From assembly GCA_041695325.1 (NCBI GenBank), contig JBGFRC010000056.1:1-18156 (forward strand): 18,156 bases of DNA, read 5' to 3'. Both the position numbers and the translations under genes were made by a program. Positions 6,222 through 13,825 of the stretch are shown piece after piece (position 1 is the first letter of the stretch; each line of letters opens with the position of its first letter). The notes under the pieces are model-generated. The model was not told the origin of the DNA. It did no database searches and was given only the letters and a program-made list of their open reading frames with translations. This DNA comes from SURF-13 sp041695325. GTDB lineage: Bacteria > Pseudomonadota > Gammaproteobacteria > SURF-13.

Positions 6222-6908
6222 TTATTTACCGGGCACGTCGCCCCAGAGGTATTTATGCAGTTGGATTTGCAAACGCACCGGCAGGCGGTCTTGCACTATC
6301 CAGTCGGCCAGTGCGGCGGCGCTTAGTTGCCGGTAACTGGGCGAGAACAGTATCTCGCACGGAAATGAGTATTTTTTTAGCAGGGCCTGCGCCCACTCGT
6401 AATCCGCGCGGTCACAGAGCACGAATTTCACTTCATCGCGCGGCGTGAGGTGGGCGATGTTGGCGTAAAGATTTTTATCCGCCTCGCCGGAGCCCGGCGT
6501 CTTGATGTCCAGCACCTTGACCACGCGCGGGTCCACTTGCGACACGTCCAGCGCGCCGCCGGTTTCGAGCGAGACTTCATAACCCTGATCGCACAGCGCG
6601 CGCAATAAGCTCAAACAGGGCTTTTGCGCCAGCGGTTCGCCGCCGGTGACGGTGACGTAACGCGCGCCGTACTGCGCCACGCGCGCCAGGATTTGCGCCC
6701 GGGTAAACCACTCGCCGCCCTGAAACGCATAGGCCGTGTCGCAATAGCCGCAGCGCAGCGGGCAGCCGGTGAGGCGCACGAACACGGTGGGCAGGCCCAC
6801 GGTGCGCGTCTCACCTTGCAGGGAGTAAAAGATTTCCGTGACGCGCAGCCGCGATTGCGCCGCGTCTGTGGGTTTGGACACCGGGTGGTCGAGTACTGCT
6901 TGAGGCAT
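6222..6908 (-). CDS. queE: 7-carboxy-7-deazaguanine synthase QueE
   Basis: A 228-residue radical-SAM enzyme that contracts 6-carboxytetrahydropterin to 7-carboxy-7-deazaguanine, the step before QueC. The 4Fe-4S motif is GCPLRCGYC with Cys49, Cys53 and Cys56, the CxxxCxxC spacing expected. FYSLQGE (27-33) and TGGEPL (88-93) are the substrate and SAM-binding signatures, and SLETGG and the late ILFSPSY segment fit the family. ATG 6908 leaves a slightly long N-terminus (about 20 residues before the first motif) and lacks a strong ribosome site, so a later start cannot be excluded. The gene lies 29 nt after cpoB and touches queC. QueD and FolE, also needed for preQ0, are not in view. Confidence 0.96.
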   Translation of the reverse strand: MPQAVLDHPVSKPTDAAQSRLRVTEIFYSLQGETRTVGLPTVFVRLTGCPLRCGYCDTAYAFQGGEWFTRAQILARVAQYGARYVTVTGGEPLAQKPCLSLLRALCDQGYEVSLETGGALDVSQVDPRVVKVLDIKTPGSGEADKNLYANIAHLTPRDEVKFVLCDRADYEWAQALLKKYSFPCEILFSPSYRQLSAAALADWIVQDRLPVRLQIQLHKYLWGDVPGK

Positions 6909-6937
6909 ACGGGTATTTTACACCCGTTGCTGCGCGC

Positions 6938-7795
6938 CTAACGCCCTTCTTTTTTCATTCTTTGCAGGCGGCTGTCTGCGAGCCTGGCGACGGCTGTGCC
7001 GGGGTAATTTTTTATCACTTCGTTGAGCGCCTTGCGTGCGTCCGCCCAGGCGCCGGTTTCGTAATGCACGAAACCGATCTTGAGCGCGGCGTCGGGCCGT
7101 TTGTCGCTGCCGGGATAGTGCTCCAGCACGGCTTGGAACGTCTGCAAGGATTCCTTGAAGCGGCGCGTGACGTAATAGGTTTCGCCCAGCCAGTATTGCG
7201 CCTTGTCGGCATTTGCGCCGTCTGGATACCGCTTCAGATAATCCTGGAACGCCGCGGTCGCCTTGTCGTAATGAGCTTCCTTGAGCAGCTTGAAGGCCTC
7301 GCTGTAGGAGGCTTCTTCTTCCGTGCTCGCGACCGACGGTTTGGCGCTGGGCGGCTTTGCCGCGGCAGCGGGTGGCGCCGGCTCAGGCGGCGCGCTGGCT
7401 TCACCGTCAGGCTGCGCGCCCTCCGTTTCGGGCAAACCGGCGGACTCGGTGGCACTCACGGCTGGACTTGCCTGTGCACCGCGCGCAAGCAGGGAGGCCG
7501 CGAGAGTCTTCTCGATCTCGGAGAGCCTCCGGTCGAAATCGCGCAAGGCGTTGAGCTGACCCTGTCTCAGGAGGCCCTGGTCATGGCCCTGTTCCTCAAG
7601 CGTCCCTTGCAGGCGTTGCAACTCCCGTTGCATGGCATCCAGGCGCGAAATGATCTCGCCCTGGTTTTCCAGCAGGCGCTCCAGGCGCGCGATGCGCTCC
7701 TCCGGCGTGGGAGGCTTGCCCCTTTCCTCCGCCGCACCGGCAGTGAGCGCGGGGAGGAGCAAGGCGAGGACACAAAGCGCGCGGGCGCTCTTCAT
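6938..7795 (-). CDS. cpoB: Cell-division coordinator CpoB (YbgF), TPR periplasmic protein
   Basis: 285 residues from ATG 7795. A TTG one codon earlier is unlikely because the ATG overlaps the pal stop as TGATG. A signal peptide (MKSARALCVLALLLPALTAGA) precedes a trimerising coiled coil (about 33-70, ERIARLERLLENQGEIISRL). A Pro/Ala/Glu-rich linker (about 105-155) follows, then three tetratricopeptide-like repeats (SYSEAFKLLKEAHYDKATAAF, AQYWLGETYYVTRRFKESL, ALKIGFVHYETGAWADARKAL). In E. coli CpoB is periplasmic, binds TolA and links peptidoglycan synthesis by PBP1B with outer-membrane constriction. Position directly after pal is the classic tol-pal end. Function is inferred from family and synteny; identity is secure. 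Confidence 0.94.
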   Translation of the reverse strand: MKSARALCVLALLLPALTAGAAEERGKPPTPEERIARLERLLENQGEIISRLDAMQRELQRLQGTLEEQGHDQGLLRQGQLNALRDFDRRLSEIEKTLAASLLARGAQASPAVSATESAGLPETEGAQPDGEASAPPEPAPPAAAAKPPSAKPSVASTEEEASYSEAFKLLKEAHYDKATAAFQDYLKRYPDGANADKAQYWLGETYYVTRRFKESLQTFQAVLEHYPGSDKRPDAALKIGFVHYETGAWADARKALNEVIKNYPGTAVARLADSRLQRMKKEGR

Positions 7796-8328
7796 CAACG
7801 CCGGGTGTAGACGATTTCGACGCGCCGGTTCTGGCTCCAGGCGCTTTCATCGTGGCCGGCCGCCGCCGGCTTCTCTTCGCCGTAGCTCACGGTTTGAATC
7901 TGCGCGCCGGCCGCGCCTTCGGCGAGCAACAGGGAGCGCACCGCATTGGCGCGCCGCTCTCCCAGCGCCAGGTTGTATTCACGCGAGCCGCGCTCATCGG
8001 CGTGGCCTTCCAGGGTGACGGCGGCTCCGGTGTTTTGCGACAGGTAGCGCGCGTGCGCGGAAACGGTGGATCGGAACTCGCTTCTCACCTCGCTGCTGTC
8101 GAATTCAAAATAGACCAGGCGCTGGGCAAGCGGGCTGCGGGGATCATCCAGCTCGGAACCGACGAAGGCGTCGCCCTCGCCCACGCCGCGCGCAACGCCT
8201 CCTTCCAGGCCGCTCTCCGCGCCGCGCTCCTCGACCGCCACTCCCTCCTGTTTGACCGGCTTGGCGGGACAGCCGAACAGCAAAGCGGCGGGCAGTACGA
8301 TAAGCAATAGTTGATTGATGCGTTTCAT
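7795..8328 (-). CDS. pal: Peptidoglycan-associated lipoprotein Pal
   Basis: A 177-residue outer-membrane lipoprotein that tethers the membrane to peptidoglycan and partners TolB. ATG 8328 is preceded by AAGGAG at good spacing; the longer in-frame reading to 8388 lacks signal character. The lipobox is LLFGC with lipidated Cys20. A flexible linker (21-68, Gly/Glu-rich) leads to the OmpA-like domain. YFEFDSSEV (73-81) opens it, and LEGHADERGSREYNLALG (106-123) with GERRANAV contains the diaminopimelate-contacting Asp and Arg. RRVEIVY lies near the end. The pal stop overlaps the cpoB start by one base. The linker repeats GVARGVGEG-like glycines, but nothing is missing from the functional core. 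Confidence 0.96.
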   Translation of the reverse strand: MKRINQLLLIVLPAALLFGCPAKPVKQEGVAVEERGAESGLEGGVARGVGEGDAFVGSELDDPRSPLAQRLVYFEFDSSEVRSEFRSTVSAHARYLSQNTGAAVTLEGHADERGSREYNLALGERRANAVRSLLLAEGAAGAQIQTVSYGEEKPAAAGHDESAWSQNRRVEIVYTRR

Positions 8329-8348
8329 TTCATCACTCCTTGTTGTGG

Positions 8349-9665
8349 TTACTGTTGAAGAATCAAACGGCGGCCGAACGGCGACCATGCGGCCTCGCGC
8401 ACGTCACCCTCGGCGAGCAGCAGGCGTTGCTGCACGCGGCCGTCCACCGATACCGCCGCGAGCACGCCCTTTCTTCCGTTATGGGTGGCGTAAATGATCA
8501 TGGCGCCGTTGGGCGCGAAGCTCGGCGACTCGTCCAGCGTGCGGTCGGTGAGTACGCGCAGCGCCCTGGTTTCCAGATCCAGCACCGCGATGCGGTATTG
8601 GCCGCGGGCGCCGTGCACCATGGCGAGCAGCTTGCCGTCCGGCGAAAAGCGCCCGCGCGCGTTGTAGTCGCCCTCGAAGGTGACGCGCTGCGCGTTGCCG
8701 CCCGCGGCGGGCATCATATAGAGCTGCGGCTTGCCGCCGCGGTCGGAAGTGAACACGATGCGCGCGCCGTCCGGCGACCAGGCGGGCTCGGTGTCTATTG
8801 CGGGGTTGCTGGTAAGCCGCTCCAGCACCCTGCTCGCCAGGTTCATCACGTAAATCTCCGGGTTGCCGTCCTTGGACAGCGTGAGCGCGAGCCGCGTTCC
8901 GTCCGGCGACCAGGCGGGCGCGCCGTTCAGGCCCGGAAACGAAGCGAGCAATTCGCGCCTGCCACTGGCGATTTCCTGGATGTAGACCTGCGCGCGTTTG
9001 TTTTCAAATGACAGATACGCGAGCCGCGTTCCGTCCGGCGACCAGGCGGGCGACAGCAGTGGTTGCCTGGAGGTGAGGACGGTCTGCGGATTGTGGCCAT
9101 CGGCGTCGGCCACTTGCAGCGCGTAGCTCTGCTGGTTCGGCGCGAGGGCGGATACGGTCACGTAGGCGATGCGCGTGTTGAACGCACCGGGCTGGCCGGT
9201 GAGCTTTTCATAGATGATGTCGCTAATCTGGTGCGCGGCGCGGCGCAGTTCCTGCGCGCCGCTCTGAATGCTGTAGCCGGTGATGCGCGTGCCGCGGAAC
9301 ACGTCGAGCAGCTCGAACTGCACGCTGTACTGGCCGGCGGCCGTGGCGCGCACCTTGCCCACCACCAGGTAGTCGGAGCCGAGCGCGCGCCAGTCGCGGA
9401 AGTTGACCTCGCTCAACTGATGCGGACGCGCCAGCAAATCCTTCTCCTGCAGCGGCGCGAAGCGGCCGCTGCGCTTGAGATTGTTCGTCACGATGGCGCT
9501 GACGTCCTCCGGCGGCAGCCCCTGGCCCTCCACGCCGAACGGCACGACGGCGATGGGCAGTGCGCCTTCCGCGCCGCCGGTGATTTCAATGGTGAGCGTC
9601 GCCTGCGCGCGCGGTAACGGCGCAAGCAGTATCGCGGTCAGTAATGCGTGTAATAAGCGTTTCAA
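8349..9665 (-). CDS. tolB: Tol-Pal system beta-propeller protein TolB
   Basis: 438 residues, normal for the family. A signal peptide (MKRLLHALLTAILLAPLPRAQA) precedes the N-terminal domain (about 25-165: IAVVPFGVEG, NNLKRSGRFAPL, YLVVGKV). A six-bladed propeller (about 190-438) follows, built on repeated PAWSPDGTRLA/SPDGKLLA motifs. Periplasmic TolB binds Pal and TolA during cell constriction. The start is TTG at 9665, with AAGGA about 8 nt upstream in the tolA-tolB junction; no ATG gives the signal peptide. Two blades share a 35-base identical stretch (8886-8920 and 9018-9052), 132 bases or 44 codons apart, which is unusually exact for propeller repeats. Confidence 0.96.
   Translation of the reverse strand: MKRLLHALLTAILLAPLPRAQATLTIEITGGAEGALPIAVVPFGVEGQGLPPEDVSAIVTNNLKRSGRFAPLQEKDLLARPHQLSEVNFRDWRALGSDYLVVGKVRATAAGQYSVQFELLDVFRGTRITGYSIQSGAQELRRAAHQISDIIYEKLTGQPGAFNTRIAYVTVSALAPNQQSYALQVADADGHNPQTVLTSRQPLLSPAWSPDGTRLAYLSFENKRAQVYIQEIASGRRELLASFPGLNGAPAWSPDGTRLALTLSKDGNPEIYVMNLASRVLERLTSNPAIDTEPAWSPDGARIVFTSDRGGKPQLYMMPAAGGNAQRVTFEGDYNARGRFSPDGKLLAMVHGARGQYRIAVLDLETRALRVLTDRTLDESPSFAPNGAMIIYATHNGRKGVLAAVSVDGRVQQRLLLAEGDVREAAWSPFGRRLILQQ
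8886..9052 (-). repeat. 35-bp exact direct repeat within tolB propeller blades
   Basis: Bases 8886-8920 and 9018-9052 are identical over 35 positions and encode the PAWSPDGTRLA segment of adjacent blades. A third, partly matching copy lies near 8768-8787 (GTCCGGCGACCAGGCGGGC). Identity includes synonymous positions, suggesting recent gene conversion or duplication between blades, although strong codon bias could contribute. Confidence 0.7.
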
Positions 9666-9677
9666 ATCGCCATTCCT

Positions 9678-10553
9678 TCAGGGCTTAAACACAAAATCCA
9701 GTTCACGAAAATAGTCAAACAGCGCCGCGTCGGGCGGCAGCGGCAGCGGACCCGCCTTGTACACCGCGGTCTCCACCGAACGGTCGAACAGTTCATCGCC
9801 GCTGCTTGCCACCACGCGCGCGTCGCTCACCTGGCCGCCCGGTATCAGGCGCACGCGCACGGTGCAGGACATGCCCTCCCCGGCGCTCGCGGGCTTGAGC
9901 CAGTTGCGCCGCACCTTTTGCTGAATCAGGCTGGTGTACTGGGCGATGATGCTCTGCGCCTGTTCTTGCCGCGCCTTGTCCACAGCGGCCTGCTCCTCCG
10001 CCTCAAGCTGTTGCTTTAATTGCTGTTCAGCCAGGCGCCGTTCAGTCTCGCGCTTTTTCTCCTCTTCTATTTTACGTCTCGTTTCAAGATCGGCCAAGCG
10101 CTTTTGCTCTTTGGCCTTTTCCTGCGCCAGGCGCTCGGCCTGGCGTTGTTTCTCCAGACGCTCCGCCTCCGCCTTGCGTTGCGCCTCCAGCTCCGCGAGG
10201 CGCTGCTGCTCCTGCTCCCGCTCGCGTCTCGCCTTCTCCGCTTCCTGTTCCAGCTGCTTGAGGCGCTGCTGCTCCTGTTCGCGCGCCTGCCTCGCCTGTT
10301 CCGCCTCCTGTTCCAGTTTTTTGAGACGCTGTTCTTCTTGTTCCTGTTTCTTGCGCTCGGCCTCCTTGAGTCTTTCCTGTTCCGCCCTGACCTTGGTTTC
10401 GTCCATCACCACGGCCTGCACCGTTTCCACCTGGGCGGCAGGCGCGGGGTGGCGCGTCCAGTCGAGGCTCACCACCAGCGCGGCGATAAGCGCCACGTGC
10501 ACCGCCACGGCGAGCGCCAGGGCACGCGGATGATGACGCAACTCCTTTAACAT
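9678..10553 (-). CDS. tolA: Tol-Pal system protein TolA
   Basis: 291 residues spanning the envelope. It has a short cytoplasmic start, one inner-membrane helix (about 11-30, ALALAVAVHVALIAALVVSL), a long charged helical domain II (about 52-205, almost all E/Q/R/K/L/A) and a C-terminal TonB/TolA domain. The last carries SIIAQYTSLIQQKVRRNWLKP, CTVRVRLIPGGQVSDARVV and LFDYFRELDFVFKP. The single Cys near 230 in MSCTVRV is a position often cysteine in TolA. Driven by TolQR proton flow, TolA contacts TolB/Pal and CpoB. Domain II contains a 21-residue tandem duplication (78-98 and 99-119, 17 of 21 identical). It starts one base after the tolR stop. The overall size is shorter than the E. coli protein (421), with a shorter helical domain. 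Confidence 0.95.
   Translation of the reverse strand: MLKELRHHPRALALAVAVHVALIAALVVSLDWTRHPAPAAQVETVQAVVMDETKVRAEQERLKEAERKKQEQEEQRLKKLEQEAEQARQAREQEQQRLKQLEQEAEKARREREQEQQRLAELEAQRKAEAERLEKQRQAERLAQEKAKEQKRLADLETRRKIEEEKKRETERRLAEQQLKQQLEAEEQAAVDKARQEQAQSIIAQYTSLIQQKVRRNWLKPASAGEGMSCTVRVRLIPGGQVSDARVVASSGDELFDRSVETAVYKAGPLPLPPDAALFDYFRELDFVFKP
10197..10322 (-). repeat. 63-bp tandem duplication in tolA domain II
   Basis: Two consecutive 21-residue units, residues 78-98 and 99-119 of TolA, align as KKLEQEAEQARQ.. and KQLEQEAEKARR.. and both end in REQEQQRL; 17 of 21 residues match. The period equals three heptads, so the coiled helix keeps register. Length variation of this rod by tandem repeat is common in TolA. 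Confidence 0.7.
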
Positions 10554-10554
10554 T

Positions 10555-11004
10555 TTATGATGCCGGCCGGGTCGGCTTCTGCACGGGCGATTCGGTGATC
10601 AGCCCCACGCTCGGCGCACCTGCGCTTTGCAGCAGCGTCATGGCGCGCACCACGCGCCCGTAATTCACGTTCTTGTCGCCCCGCACCAGCACCGGCGTGC
10701 CGGGCTGGTTGCGCAGCACCGCCGCCACGCGCTGCACCAGGGTGGTCTCGTCCACGGGCTTTTCATGGTTCTCGCCCACGTTCAGAAAATAATTGCCCGC
10801 GGCATCCACGCTTACCACCAGCGGCTCCTTGCTCTCACGCTCAATTGGAGCGGCGGCGGCCTGCGGAAGTTCCACTTTGACGCCGGTGGCGAGCAGCGGG
10901 GCGGTAATCATAAAGATCACCAGCAACACCAGCATCACGTCTATATAGGGCACCACGTTGATCTCGGACATCGGTCCGCGCCGGGTGCGTTGCTTGACGG
11001 CCAT
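10555..11004 (-). CDS. tolR: Tol-Pal system protein TolR
   Basis: A 149-residue ExbD/TolR-family inner-membrane protein. The cytoplasmic start MAVKQRTRRGPMSEINVVPY is followed by a single membrane helix (about 20-38) carrying the proton-path aspartate Asp22 in YIDVMLVLLVIFM. A periplasmic dimerisation domain (about 60-145: PLVVSVDAAGNYFLN, VLVRGDKNVNYGRVV) follows. With TolQ it forms the proton-driven motor for TolA. ATG 11004 abuts the tolQ stop (TAAATG), and tolA begins 1 nt after its own stop, so QRA are tightly coupled. Confidence 0.97.
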   Translation of the reverse strand: MAVKQRTRRGPMSEINVVPYIDVMLVLLVIFMITAPLLATGVKVELPQAAAAPIERESKEPLVVSVDAAGNYFLNVGENHEKPVDETTLVQRVAAVLRNQPGTPVLVRGDKNVNYGRVVRAMTLLQSAGAPSVGLITESPVQKPTRPAS

Positions 11005-11676
11005 TTAGCTGTGCGCCTGCCGTTGCAGAATGGTGGAGAATTCGTCCAGGAAGGCGTCGTAGCGGTTGTGCAGCCGCTCGACGTCGTTGGCGAAGCCGTT
11101 GTAGGCGATCACCGCCGGGATGGCCGCGAACAGGCCCATGGCGGTGGCGATCAAGGCTTCCGCGATGCCGGGCGCGACCATGGCGAGCGTGGCCTGCTGC
11201 ACGTTGCCGAGGCTCCTGAACGAATTCATGATGCCCCACACCGTGCCGAACAGGCCCAGGTAGGGGCTGGTGGAGCCCACCGTGGCGAGAAACGAAAGAT
11301 GCCCCTCGAGGGCGTCCACTTCGCGCCCCAGCGCCACGCGCATGCTGCGCTGCGCGCCTTCCAGCACCGCCATCGGGTCCGCGCCGCTTTGCCTACGCAG
11401 GCGCACGAATTCCTTGAATCCGGCCTCGAAGGTCGCCTCCAGGCCGGACAGCTCATGCCGGCGCGTGACCTGGTTATAGAGCGCGTTCAGGTCTTCGCCC
11501 GACCAGAAGCGCTGCTCGAACTCGTCTGCGGCGCGGCGCGCGTCCTTCAACGCGCCGCGCTTCAGAAAAATCATGGTCCATGACGCCAGCGACACGGCGA
11601 GCAACAGCAGCATGACGAGCTGCACCACCAGACTGGCATCGAGCACCAATTGCAGCATGGAGAGATCGGTAGTCAT
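11005..11676 (-). CDS. tolQ: Tol-Pal system proton channel protein TolQ
   Basis: A 223-residue MotA/TolQ/ExbB-family inner-membrane protein with three membrane helices. The first is about 12-36 (LDASLVVQLVMLLLLAVSLASWTMIFL). The second is about 128-152 and carries STSPYLGLFGTVWGIMNSF, whose Thr and Gly residues line the channel. The third is about 162-190 (PGIAEALIATAMGLFAAIPAVIAYN). The long loop between helices 1 and 2 is cytoplasmic. It pairs with TolR to energise TolA. Its ATG overlaps the ybgC stop by four bases (ATGA). All conserved family segments are present with no sign of damage. Confidence 0.97.
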   Translation of the reverse strand: MTTDLSMLQLVLDASLVVQLVMLLLLAVSLASWTMIFLKRGALKDARRAADEFEQRFWSGEDLNALYNQVTRRHELSGLEATFEAGFKEFVRLRRQSGADPMAVLEGAQRSMRVALGREVDALEGHLSFLATVGSTSPYLGLFGTVWGIMNSFRSLGNVQQATLAMVAPGIAEALIATAMGLFAAIPAVIAYNGFANDVERLHNRYDAFLDEFSTILQRQAHS

Positions 11677-12071
11677 GAGGAAAGTTGCGCAAGCAGAGGT
11701 TTGGGAATGGGGCGCGCCTTAAGCGTGGCGGCGTCAAGACAGGCAATCTTCACTTCGCCGCTGCACAGCAACTCCTTATTGTGACGTATGTGCTGCTCAA
11801 AACTCAAGCTCGCCCTGCCACGCTCAGCGACTTTCACGCTCACCTCCAGCAGCTCATTGAAACGCGCCGGCTTGCGAAAGTCCACGCGGATGGCGCGCAC
11901 CGCGAAGATAATTCCCCATTTGTTTTTAAGCGCGTCCTGTTCAAAACCCAGGCTGCGCAGCCACTCGGTGCGCGAACGCTCCATGAACTTGAGATAATCG
12001 GCGTGATACACCACGCCGCCGCTGTCCGTGTCCTCATAATAGACCCGCACCGGCCAGATAAATTCATTCAC
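11673..12071 (-). CDS. ybgC: Acyl-CoA thioesterase YbgC (hotdog fold)
   Basis: 132 residues, the full length of the 4-hydroxybenzoyl-CoA thioesterase-like family found first in tol-pal operons. The active-site segment is YYEDTDSGGVVYHADYLKFMER, with the catalytic aspartate in the DTD/GGVVYH motif and the central helix following. SFEQHI and GEVKIACLD are the later strands. It hydrolyses short-chain acyl-CoA in vitro in relatives, and a link to phospholipid synthesis is proposed for E. coli; the role here is inferred. The start is GTG 12071, with no strong ribosome site. The overlapping ATGA with tolQ shows coupling. It opens the tol cluster, 106 bases after ruvB. Confidence 0.93.
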   Translation of the reverse strand: MNEFIWPVRVYYEDTDSGGVVYHADYLKFMERSRTEWLRSLGFEQDALKNKWGIIFAVRAIRVDFRKPARFNELLEVSVKVAERGRASLSFEQHIRHNKELLCSGEVKIACLDAATLKARPIPKPLLAQLSS

Positions 12072-12078
12072 AAGCGTT

Positions 12079-12149
12079 CATCCATCCGGCGCGCAGCGCG
12101 TAGTCCGGATGGGATGAAATGAAACCCGGGAATCAAACATCCCCGGGTT
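12079..12149 (-). terminator. Paired hairpins between ruvB and ybgC, possible terminator
   Basis: Two inverted repeats occupy the ruvB-ybgC gap. One has arms CATCCATCCGG (12079-12089) and CCGGATGGGATG (12105-12116), with a single bulge. The other has AACCCGGG (12123-12130) and CCCGGGTT (12142-12149). On the minus strand the second stem is followed by TCATTTCATCC, only a weak U-run. They may attenuate transcription from ruvCAB into tol or protect the ruvB 3' end. Confidence 0.45.
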
Positions 12150-12177
12150 GCGCTGCGTTCCAGCCAGGCTGCGCGTG

Positions 12178-13221
12178 TTATATTTCACGAAACAAATCCG
12201 GCGCGTCGTTGTGCGCGGATTGCGGCGCGCTGAGGCCGAAGTGGAGGTAGGCGCTGCGCGTGGCCATGCGTCCGCGCGGGGTGCGCATGAGGTAGCCTTG
12301 CTGGATTAAAAAAGGCTCCAGCACGTCTTCGATGGTGTCGCGTTCTTCGCCCAGCGCGGCGGCGAGGTTGTCGAGGCCCACCGGGCCGCCGCCGAATTTT
12401 TCGATGATGGCGAGCAAGAGTTTGCGGTCCATCATGTCGAAGCCGTTGTTGTCCACGTCGAGCAGGGCCAGCGCCTGGTCCGCCACTTCGCGCGTGATGC
12501 GGCCGTCGGCCTTGACCTCAGCGAAGTCGCGCACGCGGCGCAACAGACGATTGGCGATGCGCGGCGTACCGCGCGAGCGGCCGGCGATCTGCTCCGCGCC
12601 GCCGGGATCGAGCGCGACGTTCAATATCTGCGCCGAGCGCTGCACGATGCGGGTCAGGTCTTCGGTGCCGTAAAACTCCAGGCGCTGCACGATGCCGAAG
12701 CGGTCGCGCAGGGGCGAGGTCAGCAGCCCGGCGCGGGTGGTGGCGCCGACCAGGGTGAACGGCGGCAGGTTGAGCTTGATGGAGCGCGCGGCGGGGCCTT
12801 CGCCGATCATGATGTCGAGCTGATAATCTTCAAGCGCCGGGTACAGAATTTCCTCCACCACCGGGCTCAGGCGGTGGATTTCGTCCACGAACAGCACGTC
12901 GCGCACTTCGAGATTGGTGAGGATGGCGGCGAGGTCGCCGGGGCGCTCCAGCACCGGGCCGGAGGTGTGCTTGAGATTGACGCCCAGCTCATAGGCGATG
13001 ATGTGCGCCAGCGTTGTTTTGCCGAGGCCCGGCGGGCCGAAGATCAAAACATGATCCAGCGCCTCGGCGCGGCTCTTGGCTGCGCTGATGAAGATTTCCA
13101 TCTGCTCGCGCACCGCGGGCTGGCCCACGTAGTCGGCCAGGCGCCTGGGGCGGATGGCGCGATCCAGCTCTTCTTCGCGCGCCTTGCCTTCGGGGGCGAT
13201 CAGGCGGTCGGTTTCGATCAC
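12178..13221 (-). CDS. ruvB: Holliday junction branch-migration ATPase RuvB
   Basis: A 347-residue AAA+ motor that drives branch migration as a hexameric ring on DNA with RuvA. Walker A is GPPGLGKTT (62-70), Walker B is LFVDEIHRLSP with DEIH at 113-116, sensor 1 is GATTRAGLL, and LRDRFGIVQRLEFY follows. The C-terminal winged-helix domain (about 258-335) carries GGGPVGLDNLAAALGEE and QQGYLMRTPRGR. GTG 13221 lies 4 nt after the ruvA stop, and MIETDRL is the expected N-terminus. All catalytic motifs are intact. Order ruvC-ruvA-ruvB is the normal gammaproteobacterial arrangement. Confidence 0.98.
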   Translation of the reverse strand: MIETDRLIAPEGKAREEELDRAIRPRRLADYVGQPAVREQMEIFISAAKSRAEALDHVLIFGPPGLGKTTLAHIIAYELGVNLKHTSGPVLERPGDLAAILTNLEVRDVLFVDEIHRLSPVVEEILYPALEDYQLDIMIGEGPAARSIKLNLPPFTLVGATTRAGLLTSPLRDRFGIVQRLEFYGTEDLTRIVQRSAQILNVALDPGGAEQIAGRSRGTPRIANRLLRRVRDFAEVKADGRITREVADQALALLDVDNNGFDMMDRKLLLAIIEKFGGGPVGLDNLAAALGEERDTIEDVLEPFLIQQGYLMRTPRGRMATRSAYLHFGLSAPQSAHNDAPDLFREI

Positions 13222-13225
13222 GGGG

Positions 13226-13825
13226 TCACGCCTTGGCCAGCGTTTGCAGCGCGCGGCGGATGAGTTCTTCGCGGCTTAAACCGGCGCTGTCTATGCCTTG
13301 CAGCATGCGCGCGGCTTCGTGCGGCTTATAGCCGAGCGAGATGAGCGCGCTCAGGGCATCATGCAGAACGTCCCCCGCCGGGGCGGCGATGGCGGCCGCG
13401 CCGCGTACCGCGCGTTGTTCCCAGCCGCTCAGCTTGTCGCGCATTTCCAGTATCAGGCGCTCGGCGGTTTTTTTGCCGATGCCGGGGAGCTGGGTGAGGC
13501 TGGCGCTGTCGTTGTTCTGCACGCAGCGCACGAAACCCTGCGCGGAGACGCCGGATAAAATGGTGAGCGCAAGCCTGGCGCCGACGCCGTTTACTTTTAA
13601 CAGATTGCGGAACAGCGCCCGTTCTTCTACGTCGGTGAAACCGAACAACAGGTGGGCGTCTTCGCGCACCACGAGATGGGTATACAAGGTTATTTCACTG
13701 CCCGGTGCCGGCAGGTCGTAAAACGCCGACAGCGGAGCCTCGATCTCGTAGCCCACGCCGTGCGCATCGAGCAGCAAATGCGGCGGCTCTTTGGAGAGCA
13801 GTATGCCGCGCAACTGGCCGATCAT
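13226..13825 (-). CDS. ruvA: Holliday junction DNA-binding protein RuvA
   Basis: 199 residues. RuvA tetramers clamp four-way junctions and load RuvB. Domain I begins MIGQLRGILLSKEPPHLLLDAHGVGYE. The double helix-hairpin-helix region follows, with NLLKVNGVGARLALTILS and LTQLPGIGKKTAERLILEMRDKL. Domain III (about 150-199, ALISLGYKPHEAARML) contacts RuvB. ATG 13825 overlaps the ruvC stop as ATGA, which fixes the start; the longer in-frame reading to 13897 is ruvC coding sequence. A short Ala-rich linker (GAAAIAAPAGD) separates domains II and III, as in relatives. Confidence 0.97.
   Translation of the reverse strand: MIGQLRGILLSKEPPHLLLDAHGVGYEIEAPLSAFYDLPAPGSEITLYTHLVVREDAHLLFGFTDVEERALFRNLLKVNGVGARLALTILSGVSAQGFVRCVQNNDSASLTQLPGIGKKTAERLILEMRDKLSGWEQRAVRGAAAIAAPAGDVLHDALSALISLGYKPHEAARMLQGIDSAGLSREELIRRALQTLAKA

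Noticed and set aside
6962..7810. 282-codon open frame antisense to cpoB
   Set aside because: CpoB has signal peptide, coiled coil and TPRs; the antisense product has no recognisable domain.
10020..10550. Long open frames on the plus strand opposite tolA, rich in Leu/Phe/Ser/Arg
   Set aside because: They are shadows of the Glu/Gln/Lys-rich coiled coil read in antisense; no ribosome site or family likeness.
10627..11583. 318-codon open frame antisense to tolR/tolQ
   Set aside because: TolQ and TolR are certain on the other strand; His/Gln/Arg-rich composition is typical of antisense GC-rich DNA.
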